A stretch of DNA of 64,000 bases from Agrypnia vestita (Eukaryota > Arthropoda > Insecta > Trichoptera > Phryganeidae). Shown piece by piece: positions 34,201 to 44,884 of the stretch (its first letter is position 1; every line of letters starts with the position of its first letter). The position numbers were made by a program, and so were the translations under genes. Below the pieces are notes generated by a model. It had not been told where the DNA came from, made no database searches, and saw only the letters and a program-made list of their open reading frames with translations. The DNA lies in the NCBI GenBank assembly GCA_016648135.1, contig JADDOH010004036.1, forward strand, positions 1-64,000, read 5' to 3'.

Positions 34201-34850
34201 TCATAATTACATATTATGAATTTGATCGCAATAATTATATACTGAAAATCCATCTGCAAATGGAAAATAAACAAGAGCGCCCGTAGAGTATGTAATTTTC
34301 ATAACACCATTTTCAAACGACTTAATTTCGTCACTTATAAGAATTTCTATTGGTTAACTATCCTTCAGCAAACAACCATCTTGGCTTTTAATCGGTGAAT
34401 CGGGATTTCATGGTGTAAATATCCCGTTGCATATTGTGCACGTATTTCACTGCATACTAAAATTTCACTCTATGCGCCCGTAAAGAAGTATAACTTCAAA
34501 AATATACCCCATTTCATTGTTCGTCTAACGTTATTGCCTGAAAATTTTTAACTAATAATTTAGGCAAGAATCTACTTGAAAATTATTGTGGACTAGCTCT
34601 GTTACACCCTGAATATCAATAAATTTATATAATCATATTTTTTTCTTATTTAAAATATTTAAGAATCACAAATTCTCCATGGTAACATGAATTAACATCA
34701 AGTTTAAGCACAAGTGCCTTTATAACCCACGATATTTTTGCAATAAATACGTTTAAGATATTTTAATGTTTATAGCGTAAATCTTAAGGATGGACATAAT
34801 TATTAATATTAAATAAATAACGATTAATTAAATAAAAACTTTGTATAAAT
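31280..34850. other. long AT-rich stretch, no gene recognised
   Basis: Contains repeat E copy 2 (about 33748-33800) and a GC-richer patch with GCGCGCGCCC at 33175-33215. No exon or transposon protein was recognised. Confidence 0.45.
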
Positions 34851-35010
34851 CACTTGGAGTAATTTTAGGTCTATCGGTTTTGATATGTGTAAAACGGCAA
34901 GTAATTTTAATGTTAGAGTAAGGGAACATTTAAGATATCTCAATAGTAATAACATATCAGAATTCGCGAACCATGTTTTGGAAAAATTGTTTTTTTGCAC
35001 AAGTACGTTG
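34850..35010 (+). pseudogene. Penelope-like element, GIY-YIG endonuclease fragment
   Basis: The frame reads CKTASNFNVRVREHLRYLNS, then NNISEFANHVLEK. This resembles the part of the GIY-YIG endonuclease at the C-terminus of Penelope-like retroelements, where an R-x-x-EH motif is followed by a SxFANHxLE-like helix. The GIY-YIG pair itself is not visible and no reverse transcriptase is adjacent. It is a short relic, but it supports past activity of a retroelement class known to carry hammerhead ribozymes. Confidence 0.45.
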
Positions 35011-35707
35011 AACCAACTTAATGTCACTTTTTCATGCCAATTTTTTCAAATAATTAATCATATCATTTGTCTTTTTTAAAAAAATTAAGGAAATAGCCTC
35101 ATTTTATTTTATTTTCTGATTCACGTAAATTTTTTCTTGCTAGATATGTATCGAAAGAACAACTCTGTATACTTAACTCAAAGCTAGAATTTATTGACTC
35201 ATCTGATTGTATCTTTCGCTCACAGAATTATTAACCAGTTGAATATTACGAATAACCCATTGTTGATATATTCCCCGTTACAGTGTCTACTTGTCAATTA
35301 CCCCTACCATAACTGTGGCCACCCACCCCCCCGTTCAATAATTAACCTGTTTATAAAAATTGGTAATAGATAGTATGCATCCGTACTTAGTATACTTTAG
35401 AGTGGTATCGAAACTGGTAAACGTTGAAGTGAAATGAATTCATATTTAATAATCGGACAGGTAGAAACTCCAATACAATACAATCAGTGTTCAGCTGCGG
35501 CTTTCTTGTTGTCACCACAGCGCAAGCTGAATGCGAAACTAGGTCCAGGTCTGTGGCGGGTCACTCTTGATAGCATTCCTGATGAGATGTGCTGATGCGG
35601 CTATTCCGATAGCCTTCGTTCACCCTGTCCCTGCGATTTTGTTGAGGTGAATTTCAGTACCATGTACACGTGTTAAAATTTTGATAAACTCTCTTGAAAT
35701 TTACACG

Positions 35708-36292
35708 ACGTTTGATTAAATAGCGAAAATCAACACGTGCGTACAAACGTCGCAAACATAAAATCATTGATACATGTATGAAGGAGACTTATTTTATCTC
35801 ATAGGGGATTGAGAATACGCATCTAGGAGGGAGTCCGCCTCTTACACATATCAAGCAGCTATAGAAGTATAACATCGAGCTACTAAGCCACACATAATAT
35901 GTAGAAAAAAAAGTTACTTAGCTTCAGATATATGCCGATTTTGAAGTAAGTTATACTAACGTTTGATTAAATAGCGAAATATGATTGATTGATTGATTAA
36001 ATAGCTTCAGATATATGCCGATTTTGAAGTAAGTTATACTACGTTTGATTAAATAGCGAAAATCAACACGTGTGAAAAAACGTCGCAAACATAAAATCAT
36101 TGATACATGTATAAAGGAGACTTATTTTATCTCATAGGGGATTGAAAATACGCATCTGTGAGGGAGACCGCCACTTACACATATCAAGCAGCTATAGCAG
36201 TATAACATCGAGCTACTTAGCCAAACATAATATGTAGAAAAAAATTTACTTAGCTTCAGATATATGCCGATTTTATTGAAGTAAGTTATACT
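35708..36292. repeat. tandem duplication, 250-base unit
   Basis: 35708-35957 and 36041-36292 are near-identical direct copies starting ACGTTTGATTAAATAGCGAA and ending GTAAGTTATACT. Between them, 35958-36040 repeats the unit's beginning (35958-35979), a short GATT run, and its last 40 bases (36001-36040). That is what a collapsed third copy would leave. The unit has no coding content. Confidence 0.95.
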
Positions 36293-36331
36293 CAATGTTG
36301 ATTTCTATAAATACGGGTTCCTGGGTATGAA

Positions 36332-36800
36332 CTAAAATCCTGCTATAGGTAGTGCCCGATATTTGGAATGGCTTAAAACCAACCGAACTATTGCCAAATT
36401 GCTGATCTGTTCCAAATGACACCCTTTTCGAGAAGTGATTGGCTGGATAGCCCGGCCGTTAATAACTGTCGCTAATGCATCCCAAATCTGGCAGATAATC
36501 TGCTTGGAAAGCGTTTCTAGCAGTCCTTTCTGGGGAGTGTGTGGGAGAATTTCCCAGCGAACCACCACCACAGTCGAATCTGTTCCTGCTGGACCGAATC
36601 GGTTCCATGCCGAGATTGTGTAAAGTTCGTGCAGGGTCGAGCCTGCGTGAAGCTCAAGTCACGCCGTGTTCTGATGCTGCGAAACGCCAACCTCAGCAGA
36701 TATATCTCCGAGACGTCTCTTTGCCTGAGAATTCATCGTTCCTGCCGTCGAGCTTTTTCTGATGAGATTCTTTGCCAAATTCGTGGACTCTTTCTGGGAT
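36332..36800. other. GC-richer segment with open frames on both strands, unidentified
   Basis: GC content is clearly raised. Plus frames 36435-36623, 36539-36808 and 36541-36762 and minus frame 36571-36332 overlap, so the openness comes from low stop-codon density. None resembles a known family. It could be a remnant of a foreign insertion or of a GC-rich host exon. Confidence 0.25.
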
Positions 36801-36809
36801 CATCTTAAT

Positions 36810-38470
36810 CTCAACATACATTTTTTGACTAGTCTGTGCTTAATTTTATTGTTTCATCTTATCTTTGGTAGTCTCTGGTTCGGTATATCAAAGTTGCTGC
36901 GAGACAGAGATTTTATAAATCACCCCGGAACGGGTGGTTAAATTTACGTAGCAGACACATTTTTTTATCGTATATAGGTATTTTCCTACATATATTAATT
37001 TACGAATATAATTTTGCGAGTTCGTAAGACTTAATTTTATTTTATATTGAGATTTTAAATGCGACCTTAATAAAAGTGTCTTAGGCGGTGGAACATCATC
37101 CTGCACAACATCCACTTTTTTGACAATAACCCGAACCCATAGCATATTAAATAAATTATTTGTTTATATATTCTTACATGATCACAAAACATTGATACAC
37201 TAAATATACGTATTATACATGTTGCAAGAGCAGGCTAAAGAAACTTATAATAAGCATGGTGGGCTGGTTATAAATGATAATGTATTATTGTATACATATT
37301 TTGTACTCAGTATTCTGTTGGTGACTCATTTAAAAAAAATTACAAAAAAATACAAGGTTAAAGCAATGCCAAAGAACAGAAAATGCGAAAAAAAAATTCA
37401 AAAATATAATACTTAAAAAAATCTGCCAGCACAATAAACAGGAACAGAGAGCATCCGTGAAAAGTTCTATTAGGGAATGGTTGCAATGGAATTGTAAAAA
37501 TATCAACTAAAGAAGAGACCAATATGAAAAGCGGAGCAAGAGTGGTATGCCAAAATAGAAAATTGTGACGTAAAAAGTGTCAAGATGATTTTCACGACGG
37601 CAAAAATAAATATTTAAATCAAGATTATATATTTCAAAATAATTAATACATGTTCTATCCTTCTCGAACCAGAAACCATATTTTATCCGATTTTTGTGTA
37701 AAGACCACGTATGCAGGATGAATTTTGGAATCGGACTCGATTACTGTACGAGCGTAATCTAATTTATCGTGTATAACCCAGTTGAAGAATTATATCCAAA
37801 ACACCAGCCAGAAAAGTAATAGACGCATGGCAAAACAGCTCAGAAAACTCTACACAAATTATGAATGACCATGGATTTGAAAACATTTTATTAAAATCCC
37901 AACTTTATTATTTCCTGTTTACAAATGGATTTTTCTCGTTCCGTTAAAAATTCATCAAAATGTTTTGGACGGTAGGAGCAACTTTCCAATGAGATTTAGT
38001 GCAATATAGCAAAATCCATAAAATTCGTTCCAAACCCGATTAATTTCCGAGAAATTAATTTCTTCAGTATAAATAGCTAAAGTACATACCGTATATTATA
38101 TAACGTTTGGCATATAAGTACCTTCCCTGGTATTTTTAATTATAAAGCTACATAAAATTGGTTACTAAAATAAATTTTAAAAAATGGTGCTTAAATTTTA
38201 CAAGTAACAGTGAATAATTGAACATCAAAATATGTTTTTTAATAATATATACGTGAATTGAATGAATAATAATAAAAACGTGAATTAACGTGGTATTAAA
38301 TATAAAAAACAGTGGTTCTATTTGTGGTATCAGTGAATGGCACAAAAATATATTTTAACAATAGGTATATTATAATATAATATATTGTTAAAAAACCATA
38401 TTATCAATATGTAAATATTCATATTTTATATGGCATTGATGAAATCGTTTGGCCGATTATAACACAACAA
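36810..38470. other. no gene recognised
   Basis: AT-rich intron without recognised elements. Confidence 0.4.
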
Positions 38471-38474
38471 CAAA

Positions 38475-39020
38475 AAAAAGTAACCCATAAAAAACAAGTT
38501 TTTATTATACTCTCTTTCTTTGTAAAATATAACAACAATTAAAAACGAATTAAAACATATAACATAACACTAAACTCACAGTAATTTAATATATTTCTAA
38601 AATTTGAAATGTTTTGAGCTTTCATGCTTTGAAAATTTCACACTTCATGCTTTGAAAATTAAATTCTAAAAACATTTGTCAGTCAATTTAGATTTTCGAC
38701 ATTCGTAGTGAAGTACCTATTATGCATACAGACGGAGTAATTCAAATTTAGAAAATATTAAGCGACGTTATCGGGCCGCCGTAATCAAACTTTTCTAATG
38801 ATTCCAATTTGAAAAAAAACAATAAAATTTCTAAACGTCCGAAATTATAGTATAATTATTAATTTTTTTTACGAAAAATTGATAGATCTTCTTGATCGTT
38901 GCCACGAGTCTACTTGCCAAGTTTTAGCTCGGTTGGATCACAGGAAAAAGGTCAAAAATCGATCCAAAGTTTTTGTTGACGGCAAGCAAGCAGACGCCAC
39001 GAGTTAATAAAGGGAGTAAA
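38475..39020 (+). repeat. repeat family B, copy 3 (near full length)
   Basis: Begins AGTAACCCATAAAAAACAAG with TATACTCTCTTTCTTTG and ends GAGTTAATAAAGGGAGTAAA. It closely follows the copy at 5268-5790 in reverse, including TTATCGGGCC and AACTTTTCTAATGATTCCAA. The ends ACTC(C/T)CTTT and AAAGGGAGT are inverted relative to each other. Confidence 0.8.
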
Positions 39021-39024
39021 AATT

Positions 39025-40265
39025 GAATGGATTATTTGTAAAGACAATATTTGAATTTAAAAAGAAACGTTTAGAACTGGAACTGGCAGTTATTATACGA
39101 GGTTATTTGGAAAAAATTAAAAACCTCGCATTCCTATCTTGATTATGAGACGAAAATGTTCAAGCAACCATGATTATGGAGATATGCGACATCATAATTT
39201 GCATATTTATTTCAATATTTCTGAGTTATTTTTTGTAAAACGTTAGAGTATCATTAAAATTCATTATTTATAATAGAGGTTAAATAAAATAATAAAAACT
39301 CCGCAGAAATTCCAATGGGAATGTTTTCCAATTGGAATTTGAAGGTTTTTATTACTTTATTTGACTTGTATTAAAAGTAATGAATTTTTCATATTTGAAT
39401 TGATAGTCCAACGTTCTATAAAAATAATTCAGAAATATTGGAATAAAAATGCAAACTTTGTTATTGGATAATTATCGATACTAGGTCATGGCTGCTTGAA
39501 CATTCTTGACTCATAATCAAGGCAGGAGGTGTATAGTCCCGCGAGATTATTTAATGTTTTTCAAATATTTGAAATAATTATTTGAACGCATTAACACAAG
39601 AAAAATAAAAGGCAAAATAAGCGATTTCGTTAAAAAATTAGCGACAAGTTAAACAGAATTTCTTTTCATAAGCGTTGGAGTAAAAAATCAAATATTATAG
39701 TGAAATAAAATGATGAAATACGCCGTACCGTGTCAAGGATTCATTTCGCACAGACCATTAAATGCCGTGAGTTAACATTTTTTCGGATAACACATTATCA
39801 GTTGATAAAAAATATGTGAAAGTATGGTTTAGCCCTGATACAGAAAATGATTTATTTTGTAGGTACGCACGAGTAGTAGTAAGTAGCCTTCGCATTATGA
39901 GAGGTAAAATTAAAATCTTTTGATTTGTATTTTAAGAAACAAAATATTTACGTAATATTATGGATAAATAAAGTAAGAAATAATTTTAAAAAATATGTAT
40001 ACGTATTTTTACACAATTAAGAAAACGTATTAAATTTTAAAATAATTCTCTCCCAAACATAAGGGGGATAAAAAGTATTAGATAACTTATCTAAGAGTCT
40101 GTTCTTGCAGTTGTATTGCTGTTGGTTATCCACGTGATATATTAGTAGGTATTCTTAATTTTTATTTTTCACATTCAAGCATTATTTATCAAAGAAAATA
40201 ATTTAATCAACTTACGTTCTTTATATTTATAATACGATAAAATTATACAAATTTATTAATAAAAG
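39025..40265. other. no gene recognised
   Basis: AT-rich intron between family B copies. Confidence 0.4.
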
Positions 40266-40269
40266 GAAT

Positions 40270-40590
40270 AGAACAATAAAAAAGTAACTCATAAAAACCA
40301 AGTTTTTATAATACTCCCTTTCTCATTTTCGGGTTTCGTGTCTACCATATGCGTCGGAATCTCCATACAATTTGCTGAATTGTATGAAAAAACCATTAAC
40401 AATTTGAAAAATCCAAAATTATACCCTAATTATTATTTTTTTTTAACGAAAATTTGATAGATCTCCTTGATCGTCGCCACGAGTTTACTTGCAAAGTTCA
40501 GCTCGATTGGATTACGGGAAAAGGGTTACAAATCGATCCAAAGTTTTTTCGTCAAGCAAGCAGACGCCACAAGTTAATAAAAAGGGAGTA
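40270..40590 (+). repeat. repeat family B, copy 4 (internally deleted)
   Basis: Same short form as 10008-10340: conserved head, GGGTTTCGTGTCTACCATA segment, then tail ending AAAAAGGGAGTAAAAAAC. The next copy starts right after it, so copies 4 and 5 are in tandem. Confidence 0.8.
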
Positions 40591-40594
40591 AAAA

Positions 40595-41440
40595 ACTAAC
40601 CCATAACCAAGTTTTTATTATACTCCCTTTCTTTATAAAATAAAGTAACAATTAAAGAGGAATGAAAACATATAACATAACACTAAACTTACAGGAATTT
40701 AATATATTTCTAAAATGTCAGATTTTTTGAGCTTTGCTAAGACAATTCATGTTTTGAAGATTAAATTTTAAAAATATTTATCAGTCAATTTAATCAAGAT
40801 TTTGATAGATTCAATTATCATTAATATCGTACCTTTTGAATTTCCAGCGTCAAATGATTTAAAATAGTCAGAATCTGATTTGAGTAATGTAGAATACTTC
40901 AAAACTAAGCAGAAATCTAATAGAAATAAATTATTATTCGATTTGTTCCCAAAAACAGAAGGGTGCTCATCAAGTCATCTGTGAACCAATTGTCATAAAT
41001 TTTCGAAATTCGTCGTGAAGTACATATAACACCGACGGAGTAATTCAAATTTTAAATATTCCGCAACGTCATCAGTCCGCCGTTGGTAGTTGGTCGTACG
41101 GATGTTGATATTTTTTAAGTGAGTGTACCTATATTTTTAATTTAAATGGTTTCACGTTTTTTAAAATCATATTATCGATTATTTTATTCATTTCCTAGAA
41201 CATTTGTATCTTTCCAATTTGAAAAAACCATTAAAATATCGAAATATCTAAAATTATACTATAATTAATAAATTTTTTTAATCGAAAATTTGTTTGATCT
41301 TTTTCATCGTCGCCACGAGTCTGCCTGCAAAGTTCCATGTCGAATGGACCACGGGAAAAGGATTAAAAATCGATCCAAAGTTTTTCCGACAGATAAGCAG
41401 AGAAGCCGACAAGCAGACGCTACGTGTTAAAAGAAACGGA
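40595..41440 (+). repeat. repeat family B, copy 5, with two insertions
   Basis: Head CTAACCCATAACCAAGTTTT and tail AAACGGAGTAAAAATAAA bracket the family sequence. Relative to copy 3, about 220 bases are inserted near 40790-41005 and about 140 near 41080-41220; neither was identified. Confidence 0.7.
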
Positions 41441-41444
41441 GTAA

Positions 41445-42070
41445 AAATAAACTATTATCAAAACTACTATATATCAAGAGAGTCACTTTCTAATACGAAA
41501 AATATCGAACATTTGGTCCAGCTCAGTATAGCAGCACATTTCTTCTCTTTTAATTTCTGAATAAAATAATATTATAAATTATAAATGCTTTTATATAGTT
41601 ATCATTCAATATATTTATTATATAAACTGCCGATTTGAACATTAATTAATTTTTATCTTTGATATTCGATTTCAAAAATTCAGAGTTCTTAGAAACTTCC
41701 GTAACTTATAATTATTATTGTTATCTTGAGCACTTGTACATTTATTAATCAGAAATAATTGTCCCCATGCGATTTCTCCATCGTTAAAATTATCAGGCAT
41801 CGTAATAATTCGAGTAGTTTATTTCTTTATTATAGAAATAAAATTTCTTGATTCCTTTACTTGTCAAACTTCTTTACGGACCTACTTAAATTTTTACTAC
41901 ATACTGGAGAATTTATGTTTGAAATTATTGCGTTGCCGAAACCCTGTCTTTACTTAGATGCATGCAAAAAATAAAAATTTACTAACTTTATTATTCTATA
42001 ACTCATCCACACTTTACACATAAGATAATTTTTATAAGACTGATAAAATCCATTAAATATATTCTTAGGC
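41445..42070. other. no gene recognised
   Basis: AT-rich intron with no recognised element. Confidence 0.4.
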
Positions 42071-42074
42071 TTTC

Positions 42075-42210
42075 AAAGCCGTTCAAAATCTTCTGGTTTG
42101 TGTTTTCGATCCCATCTCAGGATCCATCATTATAGATCATACATACGCCTTGACGATGGACCCTGCAATGGGATCGGAAACTTCGTCTAGAAAGGTTTTG
42201 AAAATAAGGC
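42075..42210. repeat. inverted repeat with hammerhead-like arms
   Basis: TTTTCGATCCCATCTCAGGA at 42103-42122 is complementary to the block around GGGATCGGAAAC at 42171-42182. The right arm reads TTGACGATGG, CCC...GGG stem, GGAAAC, TTCGTC, then TAGAAAGG. That is the order of boxes in a hammerhead, with UUGACGA in place of CUGACGA and no pairing of the outer strands. It is related to 26455-26535. Confidence 0.5.
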
Positions 42211-42214
42211 GTTT

Positions 42215-43130
42215 TACCCTTGAAGGCACTAACCAGAAGACGAAGAACCAATTGTTCTGTAAATTAGACAAATTAATTAAAAAGTAAATTTATTAATTCT
42301 CTCAAACTAGATTAAGAAATGGAATGACAGAGGAATATGGAAACACTTTGTCGAGTCTTTGGGTCCCCTACCCTATCAGGAAGGGGATGAAGATGATCAT
42401 AAATAATGAAAATTGATTGGAAGCATAATGCGAAAAAACAACTTGATACATTATATTTAATGAGTCATCCATATCCAGCTTAACACAATTTCATATTTAA
42501 TAATACAATATATTTCACAATGGCAAGAATACTCCGAGGGGTAAAACACCTAAAAAAGAAGGTCTTAATAATATAAAAGGAGAAATAATTAAATAAAGAC
42601 AATAATGAGGAAGGCCGAGTTAGAAATATGTAGAACAAATAATGCTAAAGAAGAAACAGTGAAATACAGTGAGCTACGCCGACAAAAACATTTTTCTTAA
42701 TCTTAGAAAATGAGATGATTTGATCAAATTCGCTGCGGTTATTCAGAAAACATAAATTGGGGAGATATGAAAACATTTAATGGTAAGTTTTGTGTTTCAG
42801 TATTTGTGAAATAACCTCAGAAGTGGGTTATTTAATTTTGAATTATTAATAAGTAACATGACTGAATATTTATATCAAAGTCAATTGATTAAATTACTCT
42901 TAAGATACAAATGTATTCTGTATCACCCCAAATCAGTTAATATAGTTTATTTTAAAGTATTAATAGTGCGCCGCTGCTATCAGTCCATTTTTGGTGCTCC
43001 TACTAAATTGAAATTCGCGTTTATAAAAAACTAAAATTTCTGCAGTAGGTTTACAGGTTGAATTTTAATGTAATTTAATTGTAATGTGTATGAGATGGTA
43101 CTAAAAGTAAAATAATCTAAAGAGTTAAAT
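42215..43130. other. no gene recognised
   Basis: AT-rich intron next to the receptor exon at 43155. Confidence 0.4.
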
Positions 43131-43154
43131 ATTTTTTGAGGTGGAGAAGAGTAC

Positions 43155-43358
43155 CTTTCTGAGAAGCCTGGATATCTTGTCGCCGTGCTCCCAAGGAGTA
43201 ACCCATCCTTTGGGAGTGCAGTCTAGCGAACGGGAAGTATTGCTAAAGAACATGGCTCTTCTGGAATTTCCTCTGGCAGACTCCATCTTCTTGCGCATCA
43301 AGCGGTTGAATGCCTCGATCAGAACGTAGACGGCGTCGTACATCAGAGCAGCTTGAGC
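43155..43358 (-). CDS. kainate-type glutamate receptor, amino-terminal domain exon
   Basis: A 204-base exon in phase 0 at both ends, 68 codons. AQAALMYDAVYVLIEAFNRL is followed by MRKKMESARGNSRRAMFFSN, then TSRSLDCTPKGWVTPWEHGD and KISRLLRK. The ALMYDAVY block and the following Cys belong to the late amino-terminal (bilobed, LIVBP-like) domain of kainate-type receptors, which helps subunits assemble. The acceptor is CCTTCCAG at 43359-43366 and the donor AAG|GTACTC at 43155/43154. The next exon is 33.8 kb away (9392), and the peptide continues [15 protein letters not shown] as in insect homologues. Preceding exons on this strand should lie above 43358. None was recognised up to 64000, so the gene's 5' part is missing, very distant or in short exons. 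Confidence 0.94.
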
Positions 43359-43974
43359 CTGGAAGGTTAATAAAGTAATTGGTTGTATTAAGCGAATCGT
43401 GAAACAGAGAGTGAATCGGGGAATCGGTGAACATAATGAAAGTTACGACAAAAAATGACACAAAAGTATAAATTAACTTTGTTTTGATTTGTAGATTTTG
43501 TATGTAGAAGTCCATTCACTTTAGGTGAGCCACTTGCATTAGTGTGAGTAATACCCTCTGTAACACGTAAAATGTGAAATTGAATTCTTTTTAAACCAAC
43601 TTCAATAATATTTACATTTATTTTTTGCGCTGTCAATATTTTTTTGCGTTTTTTTTTGCGTCTACTCAAAAAAAGGATGTTACGTGATTTTGTAAACGGA
43701 CTGTTACTCACACTAATGCAAATGTGTTCTAAATTGCAACATAGAAATAAAACGGAATTTCATCACACAAAAATTTGTAGAATTTTCCAATACGTTTGAT
43801 TAAAATTAATTAAATGAGTACTCTGCAGAGCAAAGCAAAAAATAAGATTTTAAATTCTTAAGTGCAGTATAAATGTCTTTTAAATGTAGGTGAGGGGAGA
43901 CATTCCTCCACTGTGACCCAATCCCCTCGCCTAGATAAGGGGTTTGATTCATCTCTGTACAATTTCATAAGCTG

Positions 43975-44130
43975 TGATTCTCATTCTTCTTCTTCATCAG
44001 CCTTCGTCTCTCCACTGCTGGATATAGGTCTTTTCCTTCCCTTTCCATCTTTCCTCGTTGTTTGCTAATTGTAGCCATTTTTTCTCCCCACAACGTCTAT
44101 ATCATCGGCACATCTCTTTTGAGGTTCTCA
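43975..44130 (-). pseudogene. LINE 3' end fragment (same family as 61052-61345)
   Basis: On the minus strand, CCTCAAAAGAGATGTGCCGA, then TGATATAGACGTTGTGGGGA and AATGGCTACAATTAGCAAAC, match the plus strand at about 61182-61260 almost base for base. Translation gives the RxxADDI...ATTAG-type tail of an insect LINE RT. The 3' end is GAAGAA-rich. Confidence 0.75.
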
Positions 44131-44139
44131 TTAAGAAAT

Positions 44140-44455
44140 AAAATATTTGTTGTTTAAAAATTATTCCAGATTCAAAAAAGTTAAAAGATATACCCTGACG
44201 TCACTATTTATGAAAAACTACATATTTTTTTTGCGTAATCTTAAATGGTTAATATGTCTGATGATTTAAAATTAAACAGAACAATCAAAAGCTTTCAAAA
44301 TTGTTTAACAGCTCAACACAATCTCAATAATCTTAATATACGGTATAAAACTATACCTAAACATTAAAAAATGCCAAATAATTAGATTTCACAGGATTAA
44401 AAAACCTCATCATCGAATACTCCAATGACAACAATCGACCTCGGTGAAATCAAAT
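44140..44455. other. no gene recognised
   Basis: AT-rich sequence between two LINE fragments. Confidence 0.35.
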
Positions 44456-44457
44456 CG

Positions 44458-44880
44458 AAATTAATGACCTCGGTGTATTATTTGATGAAAAATTATCATT
44501 AGCACAACAAATCAACAATATAGCGAATAAATCGTTAAAAATGTTAGGATTTGTACTGAGGGTGGCAAAAGATTTCAGGAATCTCGGCACATTATAAATT
44601 CTATATACATCAGTAAGGAGTCAGGTTGAATACAACTCGACGGTGTGGTCACCATTTTATAATGTACACTTTCAAACAATAGAAAGGGTACAAAATAAAT
44701 TTTTAAGAGCCGTCAATTATAAATTATTTATTCCAAGAGAACAATTAATTACCTGTTTACTGTGTTTATTTAAGTTAAGTGAAAGAAGAACCATTTCAGA
44801 TTTATATGCCTTTTTAAAATTCTACGTAACTCTTTTTACAGTCTCGATCTATTACAATTAATAAAAATTCATGGACCTGC
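44458..44880 (+). pseudogene. Jockey/CR1-like LINE reverse transcriptase, C-terminal part
   Basis: EINDLGVLFDEKLSLAQQIN, then IANKSLKMLGFVLRVAKDFR, ends at a TAA, and after a frameshift VRSQVEYNSTVWSPFYNVHF and IERVQNKFLRAVNYKL follow. These are the DLGVxFDxKLSF, KALKxLGFxxR, LxYSxVRSxLEYxSxVWSP and IExVQxKFLR motifs downstream of the RT palm in Jockey/CR1 elements. One stop and one frameshift break it. The YxDD site and 3' tail are not visible. Confidence 0.85.
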
Positions 44881-44884
44881 TAGG

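Noticed and set aside
41294..41560. 88-codon plus-strand frame (PAKFHVEWTTGKGLKIDPKFF-like) as a gene
   Set aside because: It lies across the tail of family B; related copies have the same peptide-like stretch but different stops and frames.
43141..43329. Plus-strand frame at the other receptor exon
   Set aside because: Antisense shadow of the exon 43358-43155.
43388..43711. Upstream minus-strand frames as further receptor exons
   Set aside because: Translations (Lys- and Phe-rich) do not resemble the amino-terminal domain, and the acceptor at 43359 marks the exon start.
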